Shown here: positions 1 through 10,619 of the stretch, in pieces
Position numbering within the stretch: the first letter of the stretch is position 1
Layout: each line of letters opens with the position of its first letter
The notes under the pieces: model-generated
What the model was told of the DNA's origin: nothing
Database searches by the model: none
What the model saw: only the letters and a program-made list of their open reading frames with translations
Assembly: GCA_916048095.2 (NCBI GenBank)
Contig: OU696591.1
Coordinates: 3,692,568 to 3,756,567, forward strand
Length of the DNA stretch: 64,000 nt
DNA from: Sacculina carcini
Lineage: Eukaryota; Arthropoda; Thecostraca; Sacculinidae
Direction of reading: 5' to 3'
Position numbers and translations under genes: made by a program

Positions 1-174
1 GACCCAGGACACTCCACACTGCCGGCAAAATCATGGCGGCGATCACACACCCGGCTTAAACGGTTCCACGCCGTACAGGCGGCGCATCTCGTGATGACGT
101 GAACAGAACCGACGGGGCCGCACCTCAGCTGTCGGGGTCGAACGAGCGCCGGCACGCACACCCAGTGAAGACGG

Positions 175-805
175 CTACAAACGGCACAAATCGGCAGCAG
201 GAGAATCCACATTGACCATAATACTCTGTCCCCGACGGGCAGTTTCCTCAGCCAGAGCCGTCTGTAACGCCAAATCCAACGAAAGAGTTGGTACCTTAAA
301 CAGCGTCTGCTGGGTAGACTTGTCCAAGATACCCATAACGAGGCGATCTCGAAGCATGCCGTCACGATCAGAAAAATTACAGGACGCAGACAGAGCGCGC
401 AGAGAAGCAACAAATGCCGCCACACTCTCTGCCGGCTGTTGACTGCGCTGGTAAAAATGCAACCGCTTTATTACAACGTTCTGCTGCGGCAAACACCATT
501 GATCGAAATGATCCAGTAGAGCAGGAAGACCATCTGCCTCTGTCCACGCGAAGTGGGTGGCCACTTGAGCCTCAGGACCGGCGCAATTAAAACACGTTCT
601 CACCTGAACCGACACGGGTTTGTCCAACAGCTCTTTAGCAACAGCGAAATATTGCCAGTCACGACGCCACACACGCCAGGTAGTGGCCAGGGGGCGCCAT
701 ATGGTCTGTCAGGCCGGTGCGCCCCTTAAACACCAATCATCATCATCAGGTAGTGGCCAGCGAAGCAGAATGAAAATCCAATTCAGGGGGCTGGTGACAC
801 GACAT
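175..805 (-). pseudogene. Ty3/gypsy gag remnant (split)
   Basis: Gag-like capsid protein of a Ty3/gypsy retrotransposon read right to left. An ATG at 805 lies just downstream of a primer-binding site (841-852). The N-terminus has the usual Pro-Pro then Trp-x-x-Trp pattern and the middle keeps the conserved block with FVASLRAL, CNF, LRDRLVMGI and an E-E-T end. The frame is broken by a 56-bp LINE scrap plus its 14-bp duplicated target (677-760); without that insertion it would run through. It stops with TAG at 175. Below 175 only a degraded Cys/His zinc-knuckle-like stretch is visible in other frames. Capsid assignment is firm as a family pattern; the clade is not determined. Confidence 0.75.
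691..746 (+). mobile_element. 56-bp 5'-truncated LINE 3' end with TSD
   Basis: Short insertion inside the gag remnant, flanked by the exact 14-bp repeat caggtagtggccag (677-690 and 747-760). Its core ggccggtgc followed by cccc and taaacac matches the 3' end of LINE-Z (about 18550-18590), and it ends in short (ATC) repeats, as expected for a LINE tail. It is read as a severely 5'-truncated retrotransposition of the LINE-Z family or a close relative. Confidence 0.8.
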
Positions 806-840
806 CGCGCCAGAAGGAGTATCCAGTCACGGGTTCAGAG

Positions 841-852
841 CTTCTGACACCA
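841..852 (-). promoter_or_regulatory. Primer-binding site; LTR edge at 853
   Basis: On the minus strand TGGTGTCAGAAG follows directly after an LTR-like end (TTACA). This is the minus-strand primer site of the gypsy element whose gag remnant starts at 805; the sequence resembles tRNA-Leu-type primer sites. The LTR would extend upward from 853, but its far end could not be placed. Confidence 0.55.
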
Positions 853-1440
853 TGTAACGTGTGTATTGCACGACTGACTGCCTGACTGCCGGAAGGCCAT
901 GGCTCACCATCTGTAGCGCTATCTACATTGAACATACACTGAACATACGCCACAGTCCCATATTCCCTTTACTTGACTGTTAAAATATTTATCACCAATC
1001 CCATCATTTGTCAGTATGTCTTCCATATCTACGAGTATTTCAATCGCTTGAATTTACTTAACTTTATACACATTACTAGGAAATAACATAATCATTGATA
1101 AAAATTATGAGCCGTTGATAATGTATACCAGTACCCAGAAATCTGTTCTCATACCCCCGATCTTTTGTTCCCATACCCCAAGGGGTATGGATACCCCCGG
1201 TTAAGAACCCCTGCCCTGGACGTTCAATTCATTCATTAATGTATTTTTCCAGCGTTCAATTCAACATCAGGATCTGTCATTGAACTAAAACTTGAAAGAC
1301 AATTGAAGCTGAGTAGCTTGTGTTGCCTGGGTTCAATAAAAAATGATAATACGATGCAATACATACACGTGCACATATAATAATATTCACACGTGCTAAT
1401 TTACTCATATAAACACTGATAAATATATCATGCGCACAAT
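853..1440. other. Non-coding, AT-rich; LTR remnant
   Basis: No gene seen. The first part should be the LTR of the gag element at 175-805. A hAT-like terminus (ggttaagaacccctg, 1199-1213) is present, but no partner end was found. Confidence 0.4.
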
Positions 1441-1532
1441 CACACTCCTACACACACGCACACACACTCACGTACACGTGTACACACATACACGCGTACA
1501 CACATACACGCGTACGCTCACAATCACGCTCC

Positions 1533-1563
<31 letters not shown>

Positions 1564-1575
1564 ACACACTCACAA
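1441..1575. repeat. CA-rich microsatellite
   Basis: Interrupted (CA)n tract of about 135 bp with cacgcgta and cacgtgta variants, followed by a purer (CA)10-like run near 1534-1556. Confidence 0.9.
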
Positions 1576-1677
1576 ACATACACGTGATTGTGACTTCGTC
1601 GTGTGAGGTTGTGTCGTTGTGCTCCCGAGTATTTGTGCTGTGTTCGCGGTAGTGAAGAGAGAGTGGCGTCACTGTAA

Positions 1678-1877
1678 GCACGAGCGCGTGCTGCAGAGTT
1701 ACGGAAGGAATGTTTGTGAAGACCGGTGTCGTGTTCGCGCTGTGTTGGTGTTGAGTGAGTGGGAGGCCTTTGTGAACGCACGAGCGCGTGCTGACGTGGT
1801 GAGGAAAGGGTTGGTGTGAAGACTGGTGTCGTGTTCGCCCTTCCGGTGCTGCTCAGGCGAGTTTGTTCAGCGTACAA
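1678..1877 (+). repeat. Two 100-bp tandem monomers at LINE 5' end
   Basis: The blocks gcacgagcgcgtgctg (1678 and 1778) and gtgaagac-ggtgtcgtgttcgc (1716 and 1816) recur with a spacing of exactly 100 bp. Tandem monomers in 5' UTRs often act as promoters in LINEs; that role is inferred here. Confidence 0.7.
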
Positions 1878-2281
1878 CATTGCAGTTGAACAAAGTCACC
1901 TTTTGTTGCTCAGGGTTGAGGTGCAAAGTGCTCTGTCTCCATAATGGCCACAAGGGGAGTAAGGGGGGTACACCGGTGAGAAGAACAAGGAATGTGCATG
2001 GTGTAGGAGTGGGGAAGCAGGACGGGGGAATGAAAGGCAAAATTGTGGAGAATGCGTTGGAAATCGAGAAAGTTATGGATGAAGTAAGACGATTGAGGTT
2101 GTTGATAGGTTGTTAGGTTGATCTTGTTGTTGTTGATTGAGGGTGTAGTGGGGGTGCTGACAGCGGCGACCGCAGTATGGTAACAAATATGAATAAGAAA
2201 ATGGATGAGGTTGGGAGTTTGAGAAATAAAAATGAGAGGGCCGGAAGTGAAAATGACGAGCTGAAAAGAAAGATGGTATAA

Positions 2282-2984
2282 ATGCAGGAGGAAAATGAGA
2301 GACTCAAGGGTAGGTCGAAGGCGGCAGAGGAGGCAGCGGCCAAGCAGGATGAAAATATCATCAAGATGAAAGAAAAGCAGGATTGCTGGGCACATAAACA
2401 AGGGGATAGTATGAAGAATTTTGCAGAAATTGTTCAACAGCAGAAGGAAGAGCACGAAGCTAATTTGAAGAAAGGAATAGTGGAGGTGCTGAAGGAAAAG
2501 GAAGGCTTGCTTAGAGAGATTGTCGAAAAGAAACAGTGTGTGGTTGTGTTTGGAGTGAAGGAGGAGGAACATGGTAGCAAAGCATTGAGAAAAAAATGAA
2601 GAGAATAAGTTTGCAGGGGAAATCGTGAGGAGTTTGAATGAAGACGTGGTGGATGAAATTGAGGACGTTTGTAGATTGGGTTAATACAAGAAAGCTGGGA
2701 TGAGACCTTTGAGGATCATGTTCAAGAGTAAATCAACGGCGAGTAGGGTATTGGAGAAGACCTGGAAGTTGTCACAGACAGATAAATTCAAAGACGTATG
2801 GGTAAAAGAAGATCTAAGCCAGGACGAACGTATAAAGAGAAGTGAATTGTATCGTGAATCGAAGGAGAAAAATGACCAAAGATCAGAAGAGGACAAGTTG
2901 ATTTGTTACTGGAGAGTGCTGGATGGGAGAATAAAAAAATGGTACAAAGTGAAACCCCAGTCGAGTCCGGAATCAATAATCTGA
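2282..2984 (+). pseudogene. CR1-like LINE ORF1
   Basis: Pieces of an RNA-binding ORF1 protein. The first piece (2282-2599) is strongly charged and heptad-like, fitting a coiled coil, and ends in VVVFGVKEEE, which opens the RRM-like part of LINE ORF1 proteins. After a frameshift, a second piece carries VDEIEDVCRLG and, from 2700, RPLRIMFKS and a WVKEDLSQDERIKRSEL segment, the usual C-terminal pattern of CR1 ORF1. At least one frameshift and one TAA separate them. Confidence 0.65.
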
Positions 2985-3019
2985 AAAGGTAGATCGAAAG
3001 AAGCGATAAGTTTGCAGAT

Positions 3020-5547
3020 TTGAGAGTTAGCTACACAAATTTAGATGGTCTTTTATCATGCGAGCTAGAATTAGGGGATTATTTGAGAAGTCAAAATCCA
3101 GATGTAATGGGCTTGGTAGAAACGAAACTGAATTCAGACGTTGAAATCATGCACCTTGAACAGGGGGGATATAGGCATTTTAGGAGAGACAGGAAGGGCA
3201 AGCATGGAGGAGGGTTAATGATTTTGTTAAGGAAGGATATAAACTTCGTGTGGAGCAGTGAGGGTAAGGCAGAGGTTCTTTGCATCGGATTAGATGTGGG
3301 AGGAAGACAAACAAATGTAGCAGTTGCGTATGTACCGCCACGTACAGGTTCATGGAGACAAGAAGAGTACAACGAAATGTTAGAGGAAACAACATATCAT
3401 TTGGACACAATGTTAAAATGTAATGGTAAGCTGATACTAATGGGAGATTTTAATTGCAAGGAAGTGGACTGGGTAACTATACCATCTACACTGGCAGGCA
3501 AGGGGGGGGGGCAGTGCATCGTGGGGATTCATTTTGTTGGAACTGGCTATGGAACACTTACTCACTCAGTGGGTTAGTGTAAACACGAGGTTTAGGGGGG
3601 CAAATGAACCGTCAAGGCTTGATTTGGTTTTTTCTAAGGGTATAGATGCGATAAAAGATATTCAGTGTGGATGCCCACTTGGGAAAAGTGACCACAGTTT
3701 AATAGAATTCAAGTTGAATGGCGAGGGGCAAAGGTGTGTTGTGAATGGGATGAACTTTAATAAGAAGTTCAACTATGGGAAAGCCGATATTGTGCAACTG
3801 AGGAAGTTTTTTTTTAAGAAGTCGACTGGGTTGAGCTTATGTGAGCAAATTGTGTACAAGAGAAATACCACATATTCCTAGAAATTTATGGAAGAGCGTT
3901 CACTCTGTATGTGCCAAAATACAAATAAGTTAGTAGAGGGAAGGAAAAATGGTTCAACAGAAAGTGCGAGCAGGCTAGATTGACCAAGGAGCAGGCTTGG
4001 AATAGGCTGAGGAAGCGAAGAACAGAAAAAAACGAAATGGAGTTTCGCCGGGCAAGGAATGCTTACGTGATGATCAGGAGGCAAGAAGAGGGACTATGAA
4101 AAAAAAAATTGTCAATAAGTAAAAACGAGCCTAAATTGTTTTATAAATTTGTTAATGAAAAAGTCAGGTGTAAAGTGGGGATTGATAAAATGTAAGAAAA
4201 TGGGAAAACTATTGAGGATCCAAAGCGTATTTGGGAAATTATGAACAACAAATTTCTAGTGTATTTGCGGATGAACATGATTTTGATTCTGAACAATTCG
4301 ATGCAGCGGAAAAAACTGAAGGTTTATCACATGTAGAGATTGAATTAGAAGAGGTTTTGCATAGGCTAAATAGATTGGAGAGTAGGAAAGCCATTGGTCC
4401 GGATGGTATAGCAGGTTGTATTTTGAAGGATTGTAGAGAAGAATTGGTCGTACCGGTGCACGATATAATCCAGAGTAGTTTCAGAGAGGGAAAAGTACCA
4501 GCACAGTGGAAAACAGCGAATGTTATACCGATTTATAAGGCAGGAGACAGGGAGGAGCCACTAAACTACAGGCCCGTATCTATAACGAGTGTCCTGTGCA
4601 AGCTCGGGGAAGGCCTTATTTAGGATAGGTGGGTTGAGTTCCTTGAAGAAAACAACATGCTTAGTGATAGTCAGTATGGTTTTAGACAAGGAAAGTCGTG
4701 TGTCACTAACCTGCTCAGTTTTTATACGAGGGTGATAGATGTGGTACAGGAGATAAAACGGTGGGTGGATTGCGTGTATTCAGATTTAAAAACGGCTTTG
4801 ATACGGTGCCACATAAACGATTGCTATGGAAGTTGGAAAATTCAGGAGGTATACAGGGTAGATTGTTGGAATGGGTTATGGATTATTTGTCTGATAGGAG
4901 GATGCGGACGGTGGTCAGAGGGTAAGTGTCTGAGTGGGGTTCAGTAACGAGTGGGGTGCCCAAGGGATCGGGGTTGGGACCAATAATGTTTTTGGTATAC
5001 ATAGATGATATGTCTAGGGGGATCAACAGCTACATAAGCTTGTTTGCCGATGATGCCAAGCTCATGAAGGTCATCACAGGTGAAGAAAGTTGTAAGGAGT
5101 TACAGCATGATTTGGATAGGATAGAGGAATGGAGCCGGACATGGGGGATGCAGTTTAATGCGCGTGTCATGTTATGGAGATAGGTGAAAGTGCAGAAAGG
5201 CCTTCCAACAACTATTAGTTAGGGAAACATAATATTCGGAAATTTAAGGATGAAAAAGATTTAGGAATAATTGTACAAAAAAATTGGCCACGGATAAACA
5301 TATTGGGAAAATATCAGCACTAGCATATAGAACGGTAAGGAATATTAGAAGGGCTTTCAAATACCTAGATGGGGACATGTTGAAAAAGTTTATGTGTAAT
5401 ATCATTAGACCCCAGCTAGAGTATGCTTCGGTGGTGTGGTCCCCTCATAAGATAATGAACAAGCGTAAATTAGAAAGAATTCAGAGGACAGCGACTAAAA
5501 TGGTTTAGTATGTCTAGTTTGTCGTATGAGGAAAGACTAAAAGTGCT
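3020..5547 (+). pseudogene. CR1-like LINE ORF2 (endonuclease-RT)
   Basis: Endonuclease: PDVMGLVETKLN, GGGLMILLRKD and LILMGDFNCKEVDW are APE-type motifs; a long G run near 3503-3512 marks a frameshift, after which GKSDHSLIEF supplies the terminal SDH motif. Reverse transcriptase: KAIGPDGIAG, YRPVSITSV, YGFRQGKSC, GVPKGSGLGP, then FADDAKL at the catalytic site, and LEYASVVWSP near the end. In-frame TAG codons at 4621-4623, 5181-5183 and 5506-5508 and several frameshifts show it is dead. The product would nick target DNA and copy the LINE RNA into it. Confidence 0.85.
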
Positions 5548-5548
5548 T

Positions 5549-5856
5549 TGTTTACGATCATGATCGCGTTCCACGATCACGTTAATCTTGGGAGAGTAGT
5601 GCGCACCGATAACCCTCTTGGCTTGGTCGTAATTGCTCTCATTTTCACGCTTCATCTCCGGTGTCAGACTGAGATATGCTCGCCGTGCCTCGCTGCCAAT
5701 ACAGTGAATAAGCATCGCTTTAAGTCGGTCGTCGCTGAAACTTTCACCTCCGATAGCTAGGAGATAGTTTTCGAAATCGAAGAGCCAGCTAGACCATGGA
5801 GCTTGGGGTGTACCAGGATTTTGCAAAAACGGATGCGGAGCGCATACCCCTTCCAT
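5549..5856 (-). pseudogene. Ty3/gypsy gag N-terminal fragment
   Basis: Minus-strand ATG at 5856 begins a gag N-terminus with the pattern PHPFLQNPGTP, PWSSWLFDFENYL and a later AKRVIGAHYSPKINV. The fragment ends at about 5549 against the CR1-like LINE, so capsid C-terminus and pol are absent. A primer-binding site and LTR edge lie 50-60 bp upstream, so this is the 5' end of an element truncated at its 3' side. Its sequence differs from the gag at 175-805. Confidence 0.7.
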
Positions 5857-5904
5857 AGCGAATACTTCAAAATACGAATAACAATAAAAAAACACGTGGA
5901 AAAA

Positions 5905-5914
5905 CTCGTCGCCA
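5905..5914 (-). promoter_or_regulatory. Primer-binding site of gag fragment
   Basis: Minus-strand TGGCGACGAG, three bases after an ACA LTR end (5918-5920). TGGCGAC starts are common among gypsy primer sites. Confidence 0.5.
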
Positions 5915-5917
5915 ATT

Positions 5918-6180
5918 TGTAGTGTCGGTGGTAAAATGGCAAGCCTGCTGAATGAACAAAACCCAATGTTTTATGTCACCACAACAAAAATGACGCCAAG
6001 CCCAAAACCCAACACCAACCAATAATCCATGTCCAACCCCTCGACAAAGCACATTGTTAAAATTATGAAGGACGACACGAAAGTAGGTGGCGTAAAGCAA
6101 TTTATTTACGTATGCATACACTACACAGACCGAATATATAAAGGTGTAGAAGATGATTAACATTGACCTGCATACACAGA
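5918..6180 (-). repeat. Probable LTR of gypsy fragment
   Basis: Begins with TGTAG next to the primer site and contains a minus-strand TATATA-like box and AATAAA. The far end is guessed, because no second LTR is present. Confidence 0.3.
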
Positions 6181-6663
6181 GAAAACGTTTGGATTAAATC
6201 AAAATGCAAATGTAGCAAATATAAATGCAAATTGTATTGTTTTGACGGAGACTCCTAGATTTTCAATATTATTGTACGATATTTTTGGTTTGTACAAAAA
6301 ATGTGACGTGGGGAGGTGATATTGAAGGTTATATAATATATTGCACAATCCTGAGCACAGGTGTATAATTTTATTTAGCGAACGGCCAGACTGTACCAGA
6401 GCATCATGACGAGAAGCATGACGCCACCACGTGGCACGTGCAGTCAGCACTATATAGCACACGCACACACACCACACCCCCACTCGCACTGGCACTCACC
6501 AATAGCCAAACATTCACAAACTATAAACAATAAATAGAATGTAGACCACTGCCGTGAGTCACCATTATTAGTAGATGTAGTATAATTACCATTATTAGTA
6601 TATTAGTAGATGGGTGCACAGTGGGGCGGGCCATATAGTCTACACTGTCTGGTGCGCGCTTAA
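6181..6663. other. Non-coding stretch
   Basis: AT-rich sequence with a small CA-rich patch near 6460-6490. No gene or named repeat was recognised. Confidence 0.4.
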
Positions 6664-7594
6664 AACGATAATAACACCAACAACGTTGCAACGCCACTCT
6701 CACACAAACTTTTGGACACAACAGAGGTACCACAACCACCATATACAAACAATACATCCGACCCGCGATAGAATTGCAACACGCCACATAAACACACTTC
6801 AAAACACCGCACTCAGAACCATCACAGGATGCACAGCCACCACACCAATAGACCACCTCCATCACGAAACAAAAATCCTGGAATTGAAACAGCACTTGCA
6901 CATGAGAGGCACACAAACACTCGCAGCAGCAGTCACCAACACAGCACATTCACTACATCACCTCACAACACAAGAAAACAAACATAAACATAAAAACAAC
7001 ACCAATCACACTTTACTACAGACAAATTCTCATATCACATCCACCAGCTCCCCGCGCACATCAATGAAGAAACACATACACAGAGATCATGCGGAAATAT
7101 ATACATTCACTGCAAAGACGCCCACCCGACATACACAAATCAGAAAACACACGCGAAAACAGGGGGCATCTGGCCAGGTTGAGATGCGGTCATCCTCCTG
7201 CCCTTCTGTCATATCATCAATGAAGAAACACATATACACAGAGATCGCACGGAAAGCTATTTACTCACTACAACACAATACACTCCTACGAAGGCACCCA
7301 CCGGATATACACAAATCAGAAAATGGACTCACACGCGAAAGCAAGGTGCATCTGGCCAGGTTGAGATGCGGTCATCATCCTGCCCTTCTGTTATATCAGA
7401 AATGGTTGAATGACTCAATCGATGACACTTGTCCAGATTGCAATTCAGCACCACACACCATCATAGAACACTGCACAGCACACACACAACTCAGACGTCA
7501 ACACAAAATTACATCCATCAGGGACCTGTGGAACAACCCGGTCGGCGCCGTGTCTTTCCTCAGGAGCTCCAGGTTGCTCGGCCAGACAACCTAA
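6664..7594 (+). pseudogene. Jockey-like LINE ORF2 C-terminal end
   Basis: The reading frame holds ALRTITGCTATTPIDHLHHETKIL, the thumb-region signature of jockey-type reverse transcriptases, followed by a C-terminal part with VHLARLRCGHHPALL and CPDCNSAPHTIIEHC (C-x2-C, H, C, as in the terminal zinc-binding part of these elements). It ends in the segment LLGQTT and a stop. The RT core and endonuclease are missing, so this is a 5'-truncated copy. An internal partial tandem duplication (7060-7398) repeats part of the C-terminal region. Confidence 0.7.
7060..7398 (+). repeat. Partial tandem duplication in LINE 3' end
   Basis: Unit 1 (7060-7215) and unit 2 (7216-7398) both start atcaatgaagaaacacata and both contain ctggccaggttgagatgcgg. 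Unit 2 has the extra bases that keep the longer reading frame; unit 1 looks like the decayed copy. Confidence 0.8.
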
Positions 7595-8040
7595 GGAACG
7601 TCAACAACAACGCTGGTGTATGTTGCATCGCAATCAGATACGTCCATAGTGCTGATTGAATCGTTGGCGTTCCTTGACTCGCAAGAAACTTCATCTCCTC
7701 GATATACCAAACCATTGGCTCCACATATTCTGCAACGTCACCACTTTATCTGCATCGCTAATCCTTTTCAATTATTTTCGGAAGTTCGTAGGTAATTTAT
7801 TATTTCACCACTTTCTTTGTTTCCGCATATATAGTAATTTATAATTACGCATTTGATCACAGCAGTGGAAAGGCTAATGTTTGCGTGAATTTTGCATGGG
7901 CAAAGCCTCACGGTCTCGGCTGGCACACCGCAGGTCCGGCCGCCACACTGGTTATAGTCACCGCCAGCACAAAAACTGCACGGCTGCGCGCACATGAAAC
8001 CTGCCCCGCGGCAATTGGGCTATCCCTTTATGAAACAAAC

Positions 8041-8113
8041 CCATCCTCCAGGGATTCAAACCCTGGACCTCTCGTGCACAGAGCGTGCGTCTTAGCCACT
8101 CGGCTATGATACG
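8041..8113 (-). ncRNA. tRNA-like sequence, probable SINE head
   Basis: The minus strand has a Pol III A box (TAGCCGAGTGG, 8096-8106) of the Leu/Ser type and a B box (GGTTTGAATCC, 8052-8062) at the right spacing. The T-arm forms a perfect 5-bp stem with a 7-base loop. The acceptor ends do not pair and the anticodon arm folds with a 5-base loop, so a working tRNA is unlikely; a tRNA-derived SINE head or pseudo-tRNA fits better. Confidence 0.55.
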
Positions 8114-8115
8114 GA

Positions 8116-8163
8116 CGCATCCAGGTATTTTCCGCGTGTTTCCGCATCCAGGTATTTTTCGCG
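8116..8163 (+). repeat. Two 21-bp direct repeats
   Basis: cgcatccaggtattt followed by t/c and tcgcg/ccgcg appears at 8116-8136 and 8143-8163, a period of 27 bp, just outside the tRNA-like head. Confidence 0.8.
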
Positions 8164-8651
8164 GTACCTTTGTATCAGCACATCGTACTACTCCCTCTTT
8201 TTGGCACGATTCATGTAATCTTTACATTCAACAGCTCACAGCGAAGTGATACATTGAATTCAACGATAAACTCGTTCGGCTCTCTTGTCATTCATGGTTG
8301 AGCGTAGTTACGTGTGGTTGAGCAGTTGCAACCATCTCACACGAGTGCTCGCTAGAGACTGACAGGATATTGCACATTATAGCCCACATACGACTCTTTA
8401 TCATTCAGGTCGCACAATATGTTTTCAAGTCTGACATAGTGCAATATACAATTTAAAATATAAAATTTGCAAAATGTGCAATATATAATTTCGATACAAT
8501 TCCAATTAATTGTCCACCATTACTGATGACGTTGTTTTCCAGTTAATCGTTCCGTCAATACTGCGCCGGTCTGTGGAGTTTCATCTTGTTATCGCAGAGA
8601 ATCCTGGTGTAAAGTGATATTGGTGTTTCTAGCGATATATCGGGACTAGCT
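8164..8651. promoter_or_regulatory. Upstream region of TyrRS gene
   Basis: Non-coding region before the TyrRS start. It should hold the promoter and 5' UTR. No clear TATA box was picked out. A tttccag at about 8536-8542 could be a 3' splice site, leaving a 5'-UTR intron possible. Confidence 0.35.
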
Positions 8652-10232
8652 ATGCCGTGTGACATTGAAGAAAAGTACCGTCTCATCACTCGCAATCTGC
8701 AGGAGGTTCTGGGCGAGGAGCGCATTCGCGCGGTGTTGAGCGAGCGCCAGTTGAAAATCTACTGGGGCACGGCCACCACGGGCCGACCGCATCTGGCGTA
8801 TTTTGTCGCCATGTCCAAGTTGGCCGACTTTCTGCACGCGGGATGCGAATGCACCATTCTGCTGGCCGATTTGCACGGTTATCTGGACAACATGAAGGCT
8901 CCGTGGTCGCTGCTGGCGCTGCGCACCGATTACTACGAGCGCGTCATTAAGGCGATGCTCGCGTCGATCGGCGTGCCGCTGCAGCAGCTGCGTTTTGTGC
9001 GCGGCTCAGACTATCAACTAAGCCGGCAGTTCACTCTGGACGCCTACCGACTGGCATCGCTGGTCAGCGAGCACGACGCGAGAAAAGCCGGCGCCGAGGT
9101 GGTGCGGCAGGTGGAACACCCGCTGCTGTCGGCGCTGCTCTATCCGGGACTGCAGGCGCTTGACGAGCAGTATCTGGAGTGTGACGCGCAGTTTGGTGGT
9201 GTCGATCAACGCAAGATTTTCACGTTCGCTGAGAAGTATCTGCCGCAGTTGGGCTACACCAAGCGTGCACATCTGATGAATCCAATGGTGCTGAGCTTGA
9301 GCGGCGGCGGCAAGATGTCTTCCTCTGACGCTGACAGCAAAATCGATCTGCTCGATTCGCCGGGTGTCGTTAGCAAGAAGTTGAAGAAGGCATTCTGCGA
9401 GCCGGGCAATGTGCAGGACAACGGAGTGTTGGCGTTCTGCAAGCACGTGATCTTTCCGCTGTTACGCGGTGAGCGTTTTGTGATTGACCGCGCGTTGGAG
9501 CACGGACAAGATGCCGAGTACGAGAGCTACGAGATGTTGGAGAATGATTTCGCTCTGGAGAAAGTTCATCCAGGCGATCTGAAGAGTACAGTCGAAACAC
9601 ACATCAACCGACTGTTGCAACCGATTCGCGAAGAATTTGCCAGCGCCGAGATGCAACGACTAAGCTTGGAGGCGTATCCTCTGACCTCCAAGAAGTCATC
9701 AGCAGCGGCCGCCGCCACTGGCGCGCTCCGGCAAGACGAACCGCATCGTCTCGATATGAGAGTGGGTCGTGTGATGAGCGTTGAGAAGCATCCGGACGCC
9801 GACACACTGTATGTGGAGCGGGTGGACGTTGGTGAGTCGACGGCACGTCAGGTGGTGTCGGGACTGGTGAAGCACGTGACACAGCAGGAACTGGAGGGTC
9901 GCAGTGTGGTGCTTCTGTGCAACCTCAAGCCCGCCAAGATGCGTGGTGTCGAGTCTGCAGGCATGGTGCTGTGTGCGTCGTCTTCGGACGGTTCGGCTGT
10001 GGAAATTCTGGATCCGTCGCCTGAAGCGCAACCAGGTGATCGTGTCTTTGTCGAGGGTTATGAGCAAGGCACGGCCGATGCGCAGTTGAATCCCAAGAAG
10101 AAGGTTTGGGAGAGACTGCAATCAGATCTTAGGACAACTTCCGAGTGTGTCGCCGAGTGGCAAGGCAATAGTCTGATGACTAAGCACGGGGTCGTCACGT
10201 GCAAGACACTTAAGTGTTGTTCTATAAAGTGA
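8652..10232 (+). CDS. YARS1: Cytoplasmic tyrosyl-tRNA synthetase
   Basis: 526-codon class I aminoacyl-tRNA synthetase that charges tRNA-Tyr in the cytosol. The HIGH-class motif appears as TGRPHLAY (residues 43-50), tyrosine-pocket segments include [10 protein letters not shown] and [14 protein letters not shown], and KMSSS is at about 221-225. A C-terminal EMAP-II/OB-fold tRNA-binding domain runs from about residue 360 ([38 protein letters not shown]) to the end, as in animal TyrRS of about 528 residues. The start is supported by full-length alignment to the family pattern from memory. The stop is TGA. There is no intron, frameshift or poly(A) scar, so it is either an intron-poor native gene or an old retrocopy; all key motifs are intact. 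It is more GC-rich than the surrounding transposons. Confidence 0.95.
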   Translation: MPCDIEEKYRLITRNLQEVLGEERIRAVLSERQLKIYWGTATTGRPHLAYFVAMSKLADFLHAGCECTILLADLHGYLDNMKAPWSLLALRTDYYERVIKAMLASIGVPLQQLRFVRGSDYQLSRQFTLDAYRLASLVSEHDARKAGAEVVRQVEHPLLSALLYPGLQALDEQYLECDAQFGGVDQRKIFTFAEKYLPQLGYTKRAHLMNPMVLSLSGGGKMSSSDADSKIDLLDSPGVVSKKLKKAFCEPGNVQDNGVLAFCKHVIFPLLRGERFVIDRALEHGQDAEYESYEMLENDFALEKVHPGDLKSTVETHINRLLQPIREEFASAEMQRLSLEAYPLTSKKSSAAAAATGALRQDEPHRLDMRVGRVMSVEKHPDADTLYVERVDVGESTARQVVSGLVKHVTQQELEGRSVVLLCNLKPAKMRGVESAGMVLCASSSDGSAVEILDPSPEAQPGDRVFVEGYEQGTADAQLNPKKKVWERLQSDLRTTSECVAEWQGNSLMTKHGVVTCKTLKCCSIK

Positions 10233-10253
10233 TTGGAGCATGACATGGTTATT

Positions 10254-10259
10254 ATTAAA
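10254..10259 (+). terminator. Probable poly(A) signal of TyrRS
   Basis: ATTAAA 22 bp after the TGA, followed by a T/G-rich stretch (10281-10307). Placement by position only. Confidence 0.4.
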
Positions 10260-10619
10260 ACGGTGTTTTAAAATCGTGCACTTTTGTTATTTATGGCTTG
10301 TTTTTAAGCGTCACATTATGATACAGAGGTGAATACTGAAATGGATTTTAGGTTTTAGCGCGGTTTATACTATAAAAACTGGTTGACGCGTTCGATAAAC
10401 AATAACTATCGCTGAGGTCAAACCTCTTATTGTTTATTGTTTAGCGCAAAGTTTTCTGTAATTATTGCTCATTCTGTAATTACCGCTAGTCCCAATAAGT
10501 GAGGAACGATTAGCGATAAATTCAAAAGGCGACTTTTGGAAAAATTAAAAAACGTGCACGGCAGCAATATTCACAACATCCCGCCTGACACCATCGAGGC
10601 TATAGCGAGGTTATGAAGA

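Larger units (their letters stand above)
1678..5548 (+). mobile_element. CR1-like LINE, decayed
   Basis: Non-LTR retrotransposon on the plus strand in the order expected for CR1-type elements: tandem 5' monomers (1678-1877), coiled-coil ORF1 (2282-2984), APE endonuclease (from 3020) and reverse transcriptase (4231-5520). Many stops and frameshifts make it inactive. Its 3' end is cut off at about 5548, where a minus-strand gypsy gag fragment begins in the middle of the conserved C-terminal SYEERLKVL segment. The 5' limit is approximate. Confidence 0.8.

Noticed and set aside
1178..1216. hAT transposon end
   Set aside because: ggttaagaacccctg resembles hAT termini, but no inverted partner or 8-bp duplication was found nearby.
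1448..1880. Antisense reading frames rich in Val-Cys
   Set aside because: They come from the CA microsatellite and the LINE 5' monomers; no domain or start context.
1910..2572. 220-codon Leu/Phe-rich antisense frame
   Set aside because: Shadow of the purine-rich coiled-coil ORF1 on the other strand.
10395..10437. Inverted repeat ataaacaataa / ttattgtttat as a hAT terminal repeat
   Set aside because: Both arms lie on the same side of the transposase remnant and the match is only 11 bp of AT-rich sequence; the apparent partner near 11970 is better explained as a LINE tail.
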